A stretch of 64,000 bases of DNA from Cupriavidus taiwanensis LMG 19424. GTDB lineage: Bacteria > Pseudomonadota > Gammaproteobacteria > Burkholderiales > Burkholderiaceae. The notes beneath the pieces were generated by a model. That model saw nothing but the letters and a program-made list of their open reading frames with translations, had not been told where the DNA came from and ran no database searches. The stretch is taken from positions 310,001-374,000 of the forward strand of contig NC_010529.1 in assembly GCF_000069785.1 (NCBI RefSeq), given 5' to 3'. The first letter of the stretch is position 1. Every line of letters begins with the position of its first letter. The position numbers and the translations under genes are program-made. This document shows positions 31,113 through 40,618 of the stretch, in pieces.

Positions 31113-31692
31113 TCGAGGCAACCACAATATCTCAAGGTCAGCAGGGTTCGCGCGTACGGCTATCCTGACGAAGATAGTCCGTAAAAATATCAGTAAATGT
31201 TCGTTCCATGAAATAACTTCATGGCGTCTTGAAAACGGATCATTTTACCGACCTCGCACCGAGCAATTACAATAAAGACTTGGCTTGAAAAGAAAGCGGC
31301 TAGGGTCAAGCTAAGAAGTGTAGAAATTTTAGTGCATCCCGAGGGGGCATGGGATAAGGAAGTGTAGCGGTATCCAGCATCGCCGCAAATAAAGGAGGCC
31401 CTTTGCGCAAGCCTCGTTGATTATGCCTTGCCATATTCTTAGTCGTATGTTGAGTGATATTCTCCATTGAGCTTGAACTCATCCGGCATCAAGCGGACGA
31501 ATCAATTTCGTGTGGACACACGGCACACACAAGGCACTTCCGCGAACATAATGCTCATGAATTATCGAGGGGGAAGTTCAATCCAGCGGAGGAAAGATTA
31601 GTCCACTTTTCCGAGTCGTTATCGGGTATCCAGCGCTGAAATAGTGAAATATCTCCTATTTCACTATTATAAATGGTAAATCATTTGATGAA
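31113..31692. other. Upstream region of the aminotransferase/TPP locus
   Basis: No gene is recognised in about 580 bp of comparatively AT-rich DNA. It contains a GG-N10-GC sequence (CGGCAC-ACACA-AGGCA, 31522-31537) that could be a weak sigma-54 promoter, and a 12-bp perfect inverted repeat at 31640-31668. Confidence 0.5.
31640..31668. promoter_or_regulatory. 12-bp perfect inverted repeat, candidate operator
   Basis: AATAGTGAAATA and TATTTCACTATT are exact complements separated by TCTCC. It lies about 25-45 bp before the possible start codons of the aminotransferase gene. It has no T-run after it and is AT-rich, so a repressor or activator site is more likely than a terminator. The binding protein is unknown. 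Confidence 0.6.
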
Positions 31693-32727
31693 ATGATGGC
31701 GGACGAAGAAATAATGCAGATTACGAAACTCTCCTCAAACGAGAACCCATTTGGCCCATCACCCAAAGCAGTTGATGCCGCGAAACTAGCAATTGCCTCT
31801 GCGAATCGCTATCCAGAACGCACCGACAAAAAGCTCTGCGACGCCCTAGCTGCCTTTCATGGTAGAGGCCTTACAAGCGCGCAATTTTTCTCGGCAAACA
31901 GCGGTGTCGAAGTACTGTCTTTAGTGGAAGATGCGCTGATTAAGCCTGGTCAACGTGCCATCATATGTCCGCCGTGTTTTAGTGAATATTCAAAATCTCT
32001 TGCAAATAAGGGATGCGAGATAGACAGAGTACCGCTGATTGGATCGGATTTCCGCTTGGACGTCGATGCAATCCTACGCAGGATAAACAAGGATACCAGG
32101 TTGCTATATCTTTGTAATCCAAATAATCCGACCGGGACCTGGTTTGGGGAAAGTGTGTTGGGTACAGTGTTGGGAAAAATTCCGGATGATGTCACCGTAA
32201 TATATGATGAGGTGTATTATCAATTTGCTACAGAAGAAGGCCTTCCTGATGCTATACGGCATGTCCTCGACGATCAAAATGTCGTGATTGTTCATAGCTT
32301 TTCCAAGGCTTATGGTTTGGCTGGTATGCGCATCGGTTATGGGATCGCGCCGCAACGGATAGCTCAGAGTGTGAAGAAGCGGAAACGAAATTTTCACCTA
32401 AGCGCAGCAGGAATGGATGCTGCAATTGCCGCTTTGGGGGATAGGGTTCACTTGCAGCGCACCGTCGATAACAACCATGCCGAGCGGCTCAGGCTCGCGA
32501 CCGGGCTAAAAGCCCTGAATCTGGAGGTGACACCAAGCCAGGCAAACTTTCTCATGGTTCGCTGTCCCAAAGGCTTCAACGCTGAGGAACTGGCAGGGCT
32601 CTTGGTTGGGAACGGGGTCATGGTACGTCCCGCATTCGATCTGCCGCACTGCATAAGAATCACGGTCGGTGCACCAGGTGACAACACGAGATTACTCGCA
32701 TTATTGGATACGCTTCTGGAGGGCTGA
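31693..32727 (+). CDS. HisC-like PLP-dependent aminotransferase
   Basis: The product (344 residues, or 337 from the ATG at 31714) is a fold-type I aminotransferase close to histidinol-phosphate aminotransferase: LSSNENPFGPSP near the start, NPNNPTG, YDEVYYQF with the PLP-binding Asp, the Schiff-base Lys in SFSKAYGLAGMRIGYG, and a late R-I-T-V-G carboxylate-binding region. Neither start has a strong ribosome site. The TPP enzyme gene follows after 5 bp. No other his genes are nearby, so a dedicated secondary role is more likely than histidine synthesis. Confidence 0.85.
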   Translation: MMADEEIMQITKLSSNENPFGPSPKAVDAAKLAIASANRYPERTDKKLCDALAAFHGRGLTSAQFFSANSGVEVLSLVEDALIKPGQRAIICPPCFSEYSKSLANKGCEIDRVPLIGSDFRLDVDAILRRINKDTRLLYLCNPNNPTGTWFGESVLGTVLGKIPDDVTVIYDEVYYQFATEEGLPDAIRHVLDDQNVVIVHSFSKAYGLAGMRIGYGIAPQRIAQSVKKRKRNFHLSAAGMDAAIAALGDRVHLQRTVDNNHAERLRLATGLKALNLEVTPSQANFLMVRCPKGFNAEELAGLLVGNGVMVRPAFDLPHCIRITVGAPGDNTRLLALLDTLLEG

Positions 32728-32732
32728 AGACT

Positions 32733-34340
32733 ATGAGAGCTATGACGGGTGGTGAGGCAGCAGTTCTTTCTTTGCATAACCTCGGAATAAGGACGGTATT
32801 CGGTCTACCTGGCATGCAGAACGATTGGCTCTATAATGCATTTTTCGATCATCGAGAAAAATTCCGGATAATTCACACTCGACATGAGCAAGGTGCGGCA
32901 TATATGGGACTCGGTCATGCTCTGGTCAGCGATTTGCCCACGGTATTCAACGTTGTTCCGGGGCCAGGCCTTCTCAATTCAACCGCCGCGATCTCAACGG
33001 CGTACGCACTTAACGCAAAGCTGATGTGTTTGACCGGTCAGATAAACTCAGCGGCAATAGGAAGAGGTTGGGGTGAATTGCATGAAATTAATGATCAGCT
33101 CTCAATCTTGCGTTCCCTTAGCAAATGGGTAGCAACTGCTCACACCCCATCGGAGATTCCGATCTTGATCGGTGAAGCCTTTCACCAGATGCTTTCGGGT
33201 CGACCTCGACCAGTTGGGCTGGAGATTCCAATGGACGTGTTAGCCAGCACGGCTCCCGCCGATCCCCAACTCAAACTACGGACTCCCTATGAACCTCCTC
33301 TGGACGAGGAAGCTATCGAAGAGGTCGCCAAAGTGCTAGGTGCCTCTGTTGCTCCAATGATATTTGTCGGAAGCGGTGCGCAAGGCGCGAGCACATTGGT
33401 CCGGCAGTTAGCGGAGGTCTTACAGGCACCGGTCGTGGCATATCGTACCGGTATGGGGGTTGTGGATGCCCGTAGCTATCTCTCCCTGCACCTGCCTGCC
33501 GCGAAGGACCTTTGGGGAAAAACCGATGTTGTTCTGGCCATCGGTACCAACATGCGAATACCAGCAAAAAAATGGATTCGGACACATCGGCCGGATATTA
33601 TTCGCATTGACGTTGACCCGACCACACATCGTAGATTTTTTACGCCGAAGTGCGAAATTACGGCTCGGGCAGAGCAAGCCTTGCCACTCTTGCTGAGAAG
33701 GCTTGAAGAATACAATGCCGTTCGACGTCCACGAGAAACTGCATTGATGGAAGTCAAAGCCGCATGGGAAGCGCGTTCAGCGGTGCTCGAACCACAATTG
33801 AGCTATCTGAAGGTTATCCGTGAAGAAATAGGTGAACATGGAATATTTGTAGACGAATTAACCCAGGTTGGCTTTGCGAGTCGCATCGTTTATCCTGTAT
33901 ACAGTCCCCGCACTTACATATCTACCGGCTATCAGGGGACACTCGGATATGGCTTTCCGACTGCGCTCGGAGTGAAGGTTGCAAAGCCAAACGTACCCGT
34001 GGTTTCTATTACGGGGGACGGCGGGTTCATGTTTGCCGTTCAAGAGCTAGCCACTGCTGTACAGCATAAGATTTCTCTGATCGTTCTGCTTTTCAATAAC
34101 AACTGTTTTGGAAATGTCCGCCAGATGCAAGTCAACGACTACGGCGGTAGAATTATAGCAACTGATCTTCGAAATCCAGATTTCTGCCGTTTGTCGGAAA
34201 GCTTTGGTGCACAAGCGTTCCGAACGGACTCTCCCGAAGGACTGCGGTTCGCATTACGTCGGGCCATCTCAACGACGAGTGTACCGACGGTGATCGAAGT
34301 CAGCGTGGGGGATATGCCAAGTATTGACCAGTTCCGGTGA
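32733..34340 (+). CDS. TPP-dependent enzyme, acetolactate synthase-like
   Basis: The 535-residue protein has the three-domain layout of the TPP decarboxylase/synthase family. The catalytic Glu lies in RHEQGAAYMG (about residue 50), and the TPP/Mg motif is GDGGFMF...LLFNNNCFGN in the last third. It could carboligate or decarboxylate a 2-oxo acid; the substrate cannot be read from the sequence. It is 5 bp downstream of the aminotransferase gene with GGAGGG overlapping that gene's end, so the pair is very probably one operon. No ALS small subunit is present. Confidence 0.86.
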   Translation: MRAMTGGEAAVLSLHNLGIRTVFGLPGMQNDWLYNAFFDHREKFRIIHTRHEQGAAYMGLGHALVSDLPTVFNVVPGPGLLNSTAAISTAYALNAKLMCLTGQINSAAIGRGWGELHEINDQLSILRSLSKWVATAHTPSEIPILIGEAFHQMLSGRPRPVGLEIPMDVLASTAPADPQLKLRTPYEPPLDEEAIEEVAKVLGASVAPMIFVGSGAQGASTLVRQLAEVLQAPVVAYRTGMGVVDARSYLSLHLPAAKDLWGKTDVVLAIGTNMRIPAKKWIRTHRPDIIRIDVDPTTHRRFFTPKCEITARAEQALPLLLRRLEEYNAVRRPRETALMEVKAAWEARSAVLEPQLSYLKVIREEIGEHGIFVDELTQVGFASRIVYPVYSPRTYISTGYQGTLGYGFPTALGVKVAKPNVPVVSITGDGGFMFAVQELATAVQHKISLIVLLFNNNCFGNVRQMQVNDYGGRIIATDLRNPDFCRLSESFGAQAFRTDSPEGLRFALRRAISTTSVPTVIEVSVGDMPSIDQFR

Positions 34341-34896
34341 GGTGATTCTCCATTCTATGAAGTTTTCGATAAATCTAACCGCTTCGGGAGCCCGTATTGA
34401 GAACGGCGGGACACATATGAGTTTCCAAGTGTTTATGGGCTTGACCCCGTGCCTGACTAGAATCCCTCATATAACGGCTGAGTGATCATCGCCGCCATCG
34501 ATTTGTTTATTTTCACGCGCTTCCAAATCAAACGGGCACCTCAGTTGGCGACGCTCATGATGTCAACATGAGCCTGACATCACCTAGCGATTACAATTGT
34601 ATTGACCGTTCGCCTTGCTGAGTAAGTTCGATCATGGTATCGGATTTATCACGCTGGTTACCTCCTACCCTATGAGAGCATCAGGGCGACCTGTTGCGCG
34701 AAATCATCCTGGAATATGGAGTCGAAGGGCTGACCGCCCCTCGGCGGGCCGTGATCAGTGTGCCTGCCGAGGGCCAAGCGAAGCAACTTGGCTATGAGGT
34801 CTTCACGAGTTTCGATAAGGCCGCTCGTGGGAGCGTTCTAATGCGGCGAGGGCATCGCCGTACTCCGTGTTCAGACATCGCTTCCATTTCCATAGC
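34341..34896. other. Region between two convergent genes
   Basis: No gene is supported. A perfect inverted repeat TGATGTCA-N9-TGACATCA is at 34558-34582. A short stretch at about 34690-34830 reads REIILEYGVEGLTAPRRAVISVP on the plus strand, which looks like a fragment of something, but I cannot name it. Confidence 0.4.
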
Positions 34897-37260
34897 TTAA
34901 CTGAGAACTTGGACGCGTTGAGCTGCACATTCGAGTCGAATAACGCGTGCGTTCCGCCATTGCTCAAAGCGGCTGCCGGCGCCGATAACGGCGGGAACAC
35001 CAAGTTCACGCGCTCTGATTGACATATGTGAATTTTCGCCACCGTACTTCGTGATAAATCCCTTGACGCCGTGCGTGAATATCCAGTCAAAACCGGGGTC
35101 AGCATTTTCCATAAAAACGATGCTGTCCTTGAACGACGAACCATGTACATCCGTCACAAGCCCCTCAACTGTGAGCGCGGTGATGAAGCTCGGGCGGGAG
35201 TGGAAGACATGGAAGCCGAAGATGTCTTTTGGGGAGCACAAAAGATCAGGAAGGCGGAGATATCTGGTTGTTTCCCAGTGCTGTCGATTTCTCTCGACTG
35301 CAGACCGCAGAAAGGTCGAAGGATTGGAGCGAATCTCTAAAGAGAATGCAATGTCGGGCATCGTAAGGAACGACAGATCGTCTCTGCTAAGACCAAGATT
35401 TGCTCCAACGAGTGCGAGCATCTCCAAGGCGTCCGAAATTAGACGGCTAAAAGAATGTTTGACGCGTTCACGGCCCTGAATCGCCTTCATTGCAAAGGCT
35501 TCAAATATCGGCCAATCGAAAGCGTAGCCGGTTCGATCGAACTCGGAAGAAAGGGCCGATATCTGGGCAGGTGACAGAGCTAAGTCAATGGCGGATACTT
35601 CTGTCGTCTCCTCTTTGATGGTGCGATTCATCCAGTCGAAGTATTTACTAATAGGATCGTCGTATCGAGGAACGGTGATCTCGTATGTGCCAGGGCGAAT
35701 ATGGCCGTGCAAATTTAAAAATTCTGCAGGCTGTAGTGCAAAAAAATCGTTTACTAGTTGGGCTGCAACGGAGTCGGAGGCGCGCACGACGGCATCCAGG
35801 AACCCCGGGCGAAGCAATTTCTCAGACTCTAATGACTTGAGAATGTCCGTCGCTACGAAGGCCGCTCTCGCAATCTCAGAGAATAGCACTGTGCCATGCA
35901 CGTGCACTTTTTCGATCAGCGACAGGACATCAAGCAATCCGTGGTCCTCATTCCAATTTGTAAATTTTGCAGTGGATTCTAACGCTTCGATGCCGTGTCT
36001 AGCACGATCAAAGAGGTCATCGCCAGTGATAATGCGGTTCGTTAAAGCACGTAGCAGGTCTAGGTACGATGCCCATTCGTTCTCAGAAAGGCTTGGGAAT
36101 AGCTCGCGCCAATGACCGTCCCTCATTCTTGGTTTGAGGCAAGTTGGAACAACGCGAAATTCTATTTTGTCATGAAGCTCTGGCTTAAGAATTAAATTGC
36201 GTTGAGCATCGGTGATGATTTTTTTTGCTATGGAATTGGGCAATGCGGCCGGTAGAAAAGAGGCGACGCTTGCTGATACAGAAACATATGGTGTGCCGCC
36301 AATCATATGCATTAGGGGAACTGCGCGCAAATCTCGGTACCCGAAATTTGCCCGCGCGGAAGCCCACGCGGTATTAGTGAACAGGTGACGAAAGAGGGAG
36401 GCGGCCAATGGCCGTGGCTTAGTTCCTATCAACTCGGCGGGGTTCACATCCGGCATGACTCCAAGAACTTCCCCTACGAGTCCCTGGCGGTTATTGAAGC
36501 TGTTGACGTCCTCAATCGACGCTTCAACGCCATTCAGTGATTGGAGAAGCATGGCAAGGTGGCCTGCGCTGTATCCACATCTCCGCGGGGCTGTTATGGG
36601 CCGTACCTGGAAGATCACCACGGTTCCATTATTCGAGATCCCGAATTCGATATCTACCTCTTTAATGCCAACAATTTCGATCACTTCTTCTATTGCTGGC
36701 ACCAAACGCCGGAGAGGCTCCGGTGCATCGTGGCCCGGTACAAATATGTAAGTGCGGGTGCCGTTTCCACCAGAAGTCACAACTGTAGTATCGCCGCTCT
36801 CATCGTAGCTAACAATATAGTATGGAAGGCCAGATTCAGGGTCGCATGTCATGACAACGCCACTTACCGCGATATCTTTGGCCATCGGTTGGACGAACAC
36901 CTCGTCGGATGGCAATAGGGTGCCGTACGAAGAGAACACATCATCTATTGCTTGAATCAGTTGCTCATCGGTACGGACATTTAATACAGAAAGGTACTGG
37001 CCGGCTTTGGATTGCTCCAGACTATCCTCGGATGCTGCGCTAGATCTAACTGCTAGAGGATCCGATATTCCGAAAGAAATTTTTATTAATTTGACAATCT
37101 TTGTGGAACTTGTGCTCCATTGTGCATGCGTCACACGATGAAGCGGATAAACGTCGAATTTAGAGGCGGCTGCTCTGAGTGCGATTAATGTTTTCGCTTT
37201 TGTGTTTTTGAAGGGGGCGGCGTCTGGGAAAATCCTCATGGAGGAGTTTGATTTGTCCAA
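34897..37260 (-). CDS. Dikinase-type phosphotransferase with rifampin-phosphotransferase-like domain order
   Basis: The 787-residue protein begins with a PEP synthase/PPDK-type ATP-binding domain: VRSSAASEDS at residues 71-80, SGVVMTCDP, and DIEFG...IFQVRPIT near residue 220. A long middle region (about 230-690) follows. The swivelling phospho-histidine domain is at the extreme C-terminus: GGENSHMSIRARELGVPAVIG with His745. The PEP-binding TIM barrel of PEP synthase is absent. ATP-grasp, acceptor domain, His domain is the order of rifampin phosphotransferase, suggesting transfer of phosphate to a small molecule. The TTG at 37260 has GGAG 10 bases upstream; the ATG at 37239 has none. It converges on the TPP gene. 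Confidence 0.75.
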   Translation of the reverse strand: MDKSNSSMRIFPDAAPFKNTKAKTLIALRAAASKFDVYPLHRVTHAQWSTSSTKIVKLIKISFGISDPLAVRSSAASEDSLEQSKAGQYLSVLNVRTDEQLIQAIDDVFSSYGTLLPSDEVFVQPMAKDIAVSGVVMTCDPESGLPYYIVSYDESGDTTVVTSGGNGTRTYIFVPGHDAPEPLRRLVPAIEEVIEIVGIKEVDIEFGISNNGTVVIFQVRPITAPRRCGYSAGHLAMLLQSLNGVEASIEDVNSFNNRQGLVGEVLGVMPDVNPAELIGTKPRPLAASLFRHLFTNTAWASARANFGYRDLRAVPLMHMIGGTPYVSVSASVASFLPAALPNSIAKKIITDAQRNLILKPELHDKIEFRVVPTCLKPRMRDGHWRELFPSLSENEWASYLDLLRALTNRIITGDDLFDRARHGIEALESTAKFTNWNEDHGLLDVLSLIEKVHVHGTVLFSEIARAAFVATDILKSLESEKLLRPGFLDAVVRASDSVAAQLVNDFFALQPAEFLNLHGHIRPGTYEITVPRYDDPISKYFDWMNRTIKEETTEVSAIDLALSPAQISALSSEFDRTGYAFDWPIFEAFAMKAIQGRERVKHSFSRLISDALEMLALVGANLGLSRDDLSFLTMPDIAFSLEIRSNPSTFLRSAVERNRQHWETTRYLRLPDLLCSPKDIFGFHVFHSRPSFITALTVEGLVTDVHGSSFKDSIVFMENADPGFDWIFTHGVKGFITKYGGENSHMSIRARELGVPAVIGAGSRFEQWRNARVIRLECAAQRVQVLS

Positions 37261-37820
37261 GTTATTGATCTCCAGGCTAATAATATGTTCCGTATTTTTG
37301 GTGTGATTTGTGGTCCAAATGCAGCGAAATTATGTGGCATTAGGTAAATTTCCACATCGACGCGCCGCAAGTACATAGAGCAACATGCGTGCCAAACCTA
37401 AACACATAAATGCTCACAACTCAATGGATTGATTGAGAGCGGGGACTTCGAAGGAAATGACAAGCCGATCGTGGGCCGTTGAATGTCTATGAGGGGTGGC
37501 GTGGACCTTCAACGCGCCCGGCATGAGTGGACTATTCGGGCCTTCGGTACTGGCTGCGGGCTTTGGCTGGGTCTCGATAGGCTGTGCGCATTTTGATCGA
37601 GACAATTAGCAATGATCCGTTTGCTTATATAGTAAAGGCACTCTTTACTTTATTTATTGGTATGTCGCTATATGATCAATGGCGGCGACTATTGGTTGGA
37701 AAGACGACGATTTTGTCGTAAAGCAGACTTTTGCTGCTACATTGGTGACCGCGAAACCATGGCAACACCATTTCGACAAACATGCCAAGGTTGCCGTCCT
37801 GTTTAGGCATTTTGTTTGGT
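37261..37820. other. Intergenic region upstream of the phosphotransferase gene
   Basis: About 560 bp without a supportable gene. It must contain the promoter of the minus-strand phosphotransferase gene; I see no nod box, exact NifA site or clear sigma-54 site. Confidence 0.45.
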
Positions 37821-38750
37821 TCAACGAGGAATTCCGGGGAAGGCCCCGCGGATTTTGAGGAAGAAATACTCCTGGTCTGGGTAGCAGTAGACATGGCGCT
37901 TGATGACCTTAATCGTGTTGCTGATCCCCTCCGTGTTTAACGGCTGCCGGCAGCGGATGTACCTCCTGAGGGGCACTCTGATTCTGCGGGTTGCGCAGCA
38001 GCAGCCAGCGCGTGGACTTGAGCACCCGCCTGGTACTGTGATCGTGCCGCAGGCGATTGGCCTGGTCGACGCGAACCCGGCCAAGGGCCTCGCGCCCGTA
38101 CTTGGCCACGACGTTGGAACAGGTCATAGGCGCTTCCGAAGCCCAGCTCGTACGCGGTCGTCATGTCGATGGGCGACTGCCGCGACGCGCTTGGCCGCGT
38201 CCGGTTAGGAGTTGCTCGAGGAACGTTGATGCCGTCTCGCGCGAGTGGCCCTTTCCGATCCGGAGCACGTCCGATCGGATCGATGACCACTGTGGTGTAG
38301 CGATGTCGCTTGCGCAGGGTGAATCGTCCGTAGCCAGATAAGGGATTGGTCGACCACAGGCTCGCGCAGGCGTGCCTTGTCGATGGATTTGACGGTACGC
38401 CAGCCCAGTTCGTAGAAGGCGCCCACGGCCTGCACCGTGCAGCTGCGTAAGCAAATGGCCGCAGCTTGTGCCAGCCGGGCTGTGGGACGCGTTGATCGCG
38501 CCCGAGCTATTCCAGCCGTTCAAGCCGGGGGCCGCCGCACTGGCCGCACCACACCCCACGCCGCGGGAAGTGCGGCACAACGCGGTACTCGAACAGCGGC
38601 AGATCCCTGACTCGGCGAACTAACGTCTGTGAGTCTGATGACACCGCGCCGCGCACTCCTCGCAATGCATGACCTTGCTGACAGCATCGGATAGAGCGAC
38701 AGCGTGCGGCTCTCGCCCTCGGGCCAAGCCACACGTTGCGGCCTGCAACC
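37821..38750 (-). pseudogene. ISL3-family transposase, heavily decayed
   Basis: The C-terminal part reads NTIKVIKRHVYCYPDQEYFFLKI...FPG, a characteristic ISL3 (IS204/IS1001/IS1165) ending. Near the other end, DLPLFEYRVVPHFPRRGVWC in another frame fits the N-terminal zinc-binding region. Several frameshifts separate the two, so no product is made. The ends were not identified. Confidence 0.65.
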
Positions 38751-39491
38751 TGAAAAGCAACTCAATGCTGTGGTAGTGTGAAGCCGGCCGCGAGTTGTTG
38801 GCAACGAAGGGATCCGTCTCTGACGTGGGCATTCATATTGTGTCCAGATTGAATTCGGTTCGCCCGCGTTGTGGGCGGGCCGCGGCCGCAAGGATGTGCG
38901 TTGTGGCTACATGTATTCCGGCGATTCCTCATAGGTTCTAGTGATCCCGGCCTCTTGCGGTCGGGTCCGATCTTGCCCTGCGTCACGAATGGGAGGTGAT
39001 TGAGCAGGCCGGCCACTTGAAAGCCAATTCCAGCACAAAGGAAGCATACGGAAGTACCTACGAGGGATTGCGCGTTAATGAGAACCTTCTATACTCGGCG
39101 CTCGACAGCCCTAAAAGGTTGCGCTTTACCGTGCGCCATCAGATTGATGATCTATCAGAGAATCCCTACGCGCAATTCGGGTCTGACTGACGGACAGATT
39201 ATTATGGTGCGGCAGATAATTTGGAATGAGAGGTTCTGTGTATAGCGGGTCATTAAATTCACCGGGCTTGCACCGTTGTGCGTTCTCGTTGGGGGTACCA
39301 AGTCGCAGGCCTAAGAGCGGTGTGCTGGCGGGTGCTTATCGTGATCACCCCTTTGGTAAGGGACTGAGCGTGAGTGACGCAAAAGAAGTCCCGAGGTGTC
39401 GCAGAGTATTTCCGCGACGATATGTTCGGGCAAGCCTTGAAGGATGGGTAAGGGGTTGCCGCCAAAGCCAGTAACCGTCCAAAAGGCCGAC
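38751..39491. other. Unassigned region before the RND operon
   Basis: No gene is recognised. A 64-codon frame at 38996-39190 (plus) has fairly ordinary composition (VNENLLYSALDSPKRLRFTVR) but no known motif and may be a fragment. The promoter of the efflux operon should lie at the right end. Confidence 0.4.
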
Positions 39492-40598
39492 ATGAAACGA
39501 AAGAACCTCCTAGTCACTATTGGCTGCACTTTTTTAGTGCTGGGCATTGTGACCTACGTGCGCACCGCTAGAAGTTCGCATCGGATATTTGAACCTGAGG
39601 AGGCCAGCGGCGTCGAATTCCTGCAGACAGACTTGGTTCAAGTGGCGCGCCAGGACCTGCAGTTGTCGCTACCACTGTCGGGCAGCCTGCGCGCGCTGAA
39701 CCAGGCCTCGGTCAAGGCCAAGGTCTCCGGTGAGGTGAAGCAGGTGCTGGTGCGCGAGGGCGAACCGGTGCGCGCCGGCCAGGTCATCGTGCGCATCGAC
39801 CCGGCCGAATACGAGGCCCGGGCCGCGCAGGCGCGCGGGCAGATGCTGGCCGCGCGCGGCCAGTTCGAGAATTCGCGCCAGACCTGGGAACGCAACCGCG
39901 AACTGGTCGGCAAGGGCTTTATCTCGCAGACCGCCTTCGACAAGTACCAGTCCGACCTGGCGGTGACGCGCGCCAACCTCGACGCTGCCCAAGGCGGGCT
40001 GGCGGTGGCGCAGAAGGCGCTGGCCGACACCGTGGTCAAGGCGCCGCTCGACGGTATGGTGGCCGCGCGCGCGGTGCAGCCTGGCGAGAAGGTGTCGCCG
40101 GATACGCGCCTGGTCGATGTGGTCGACCTGCGCGTGCTGGAGCTGGAAGCGCCGATCCCGATGGCCGAGGTGGCGCGCGCCGCGGTGGGCCAGCCGGTGG
40201 CGCTGGAAGTGGAAGGCGCCGGCGGCTTTGCCGGCAAGCTGGTGCGCATCAACCCGGCGGTCAGCGAGGGCACGCGCAGCATCATGGTCTATGTGCGCGT
40301 CGACAATGCCGACCAGAAACTGCGCGCCGGCATGTTCGCGCGCGGCGCGCTGGTGCTGGGCCAGCGCGCCGCGGTGGTGGCGGTGCCGGTGTCGGCGGTG
40401 CGCACCGAGGGCGAGCGCGCCTTCGTCTATGCCATCGAGCGCGACACGCTGGCGGAACGCCCGGTGCAACTCGGCCTGCGCGACGAAGCCGGCGGCATGG
40501 TCGAAATCGTCGCCGGCCTCGACGCCGGCGCCGAGATCGTGCGCAACAACCTGGGCACGCTGCGCAGCGGCAGCCAGGTCAGGCTCGTCAAGACCTGA
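39492..40598 (+). CDS. RND efflux periplasmic adaptor (membrane fusion protein)
   Basis: The adaptor links an inner-membrane RND pump to an outer-membrane channel. The 368-residue protein has an N-terminal membrane anchor (LLVTIGCTFLVLGIVTYV), the lipoyl half-motifs (VKAKVSGEVKQVLVREGEPV and VKAPLDGMVAARAVQPGEKV) and a helical hairpin between them, then beta-barrel and membrane-proximal domains. The ATG at 39492 has AAGG upstream; an earlier ATG at 39444 would add 16 unlikely residues. The permease gene follows after 20 bp. The DNA is much more GC-rich than the nif region. Confidence 0.92.
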   Translation: MKRKNLLVTIGCTFLVLGIVTYVRTARSSHRIFEPEEASGVEFLQTDLVQVARQDLQLSLPLSGSLRALNQASVKAKVSGEVKQVLVREGEPVRAGQVIVRIDPAEYEARAAQARGQMLAARGQFENSRQTWERNRELVGKGFISQTAFDKYQSDLAVTRANLDAAQGGLAVAQKALADTVVKAPLDGMVAARAVQPGEKVSPDTRLVDVVDLRVLELEAPIPMAEVARAAVGQPVALEVEGAGGFAGKLVRINPAVSEGTRSIMVYVRVDNADQKLRAGMFARGALVLGQRAAVVAVPVSAVRTEGERAFVYAIERDTLAERPVQLGLRDEAGGMVEIVAGLDAGAEIVRNNLGTLRSGSQVRLVKT

Positions 40599-40618
40599 CA
40601 GCATAGAGGACGCGCCCC

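Noticed and set aside
31693..32727. Housekeeping hisC
   Set aside because: No other histidine genes are nearby, and it is coupled to a TPP enzyme gene inside an accessory region; only the family similarity is claimed.
32733..34340. Biosynthetic acetolactate synthase (ilvB/ilvI)
   Set aside because: No regulatory small subunit or ilvC follows, and the partner gene is an aminotransferase; the reaction is left open.
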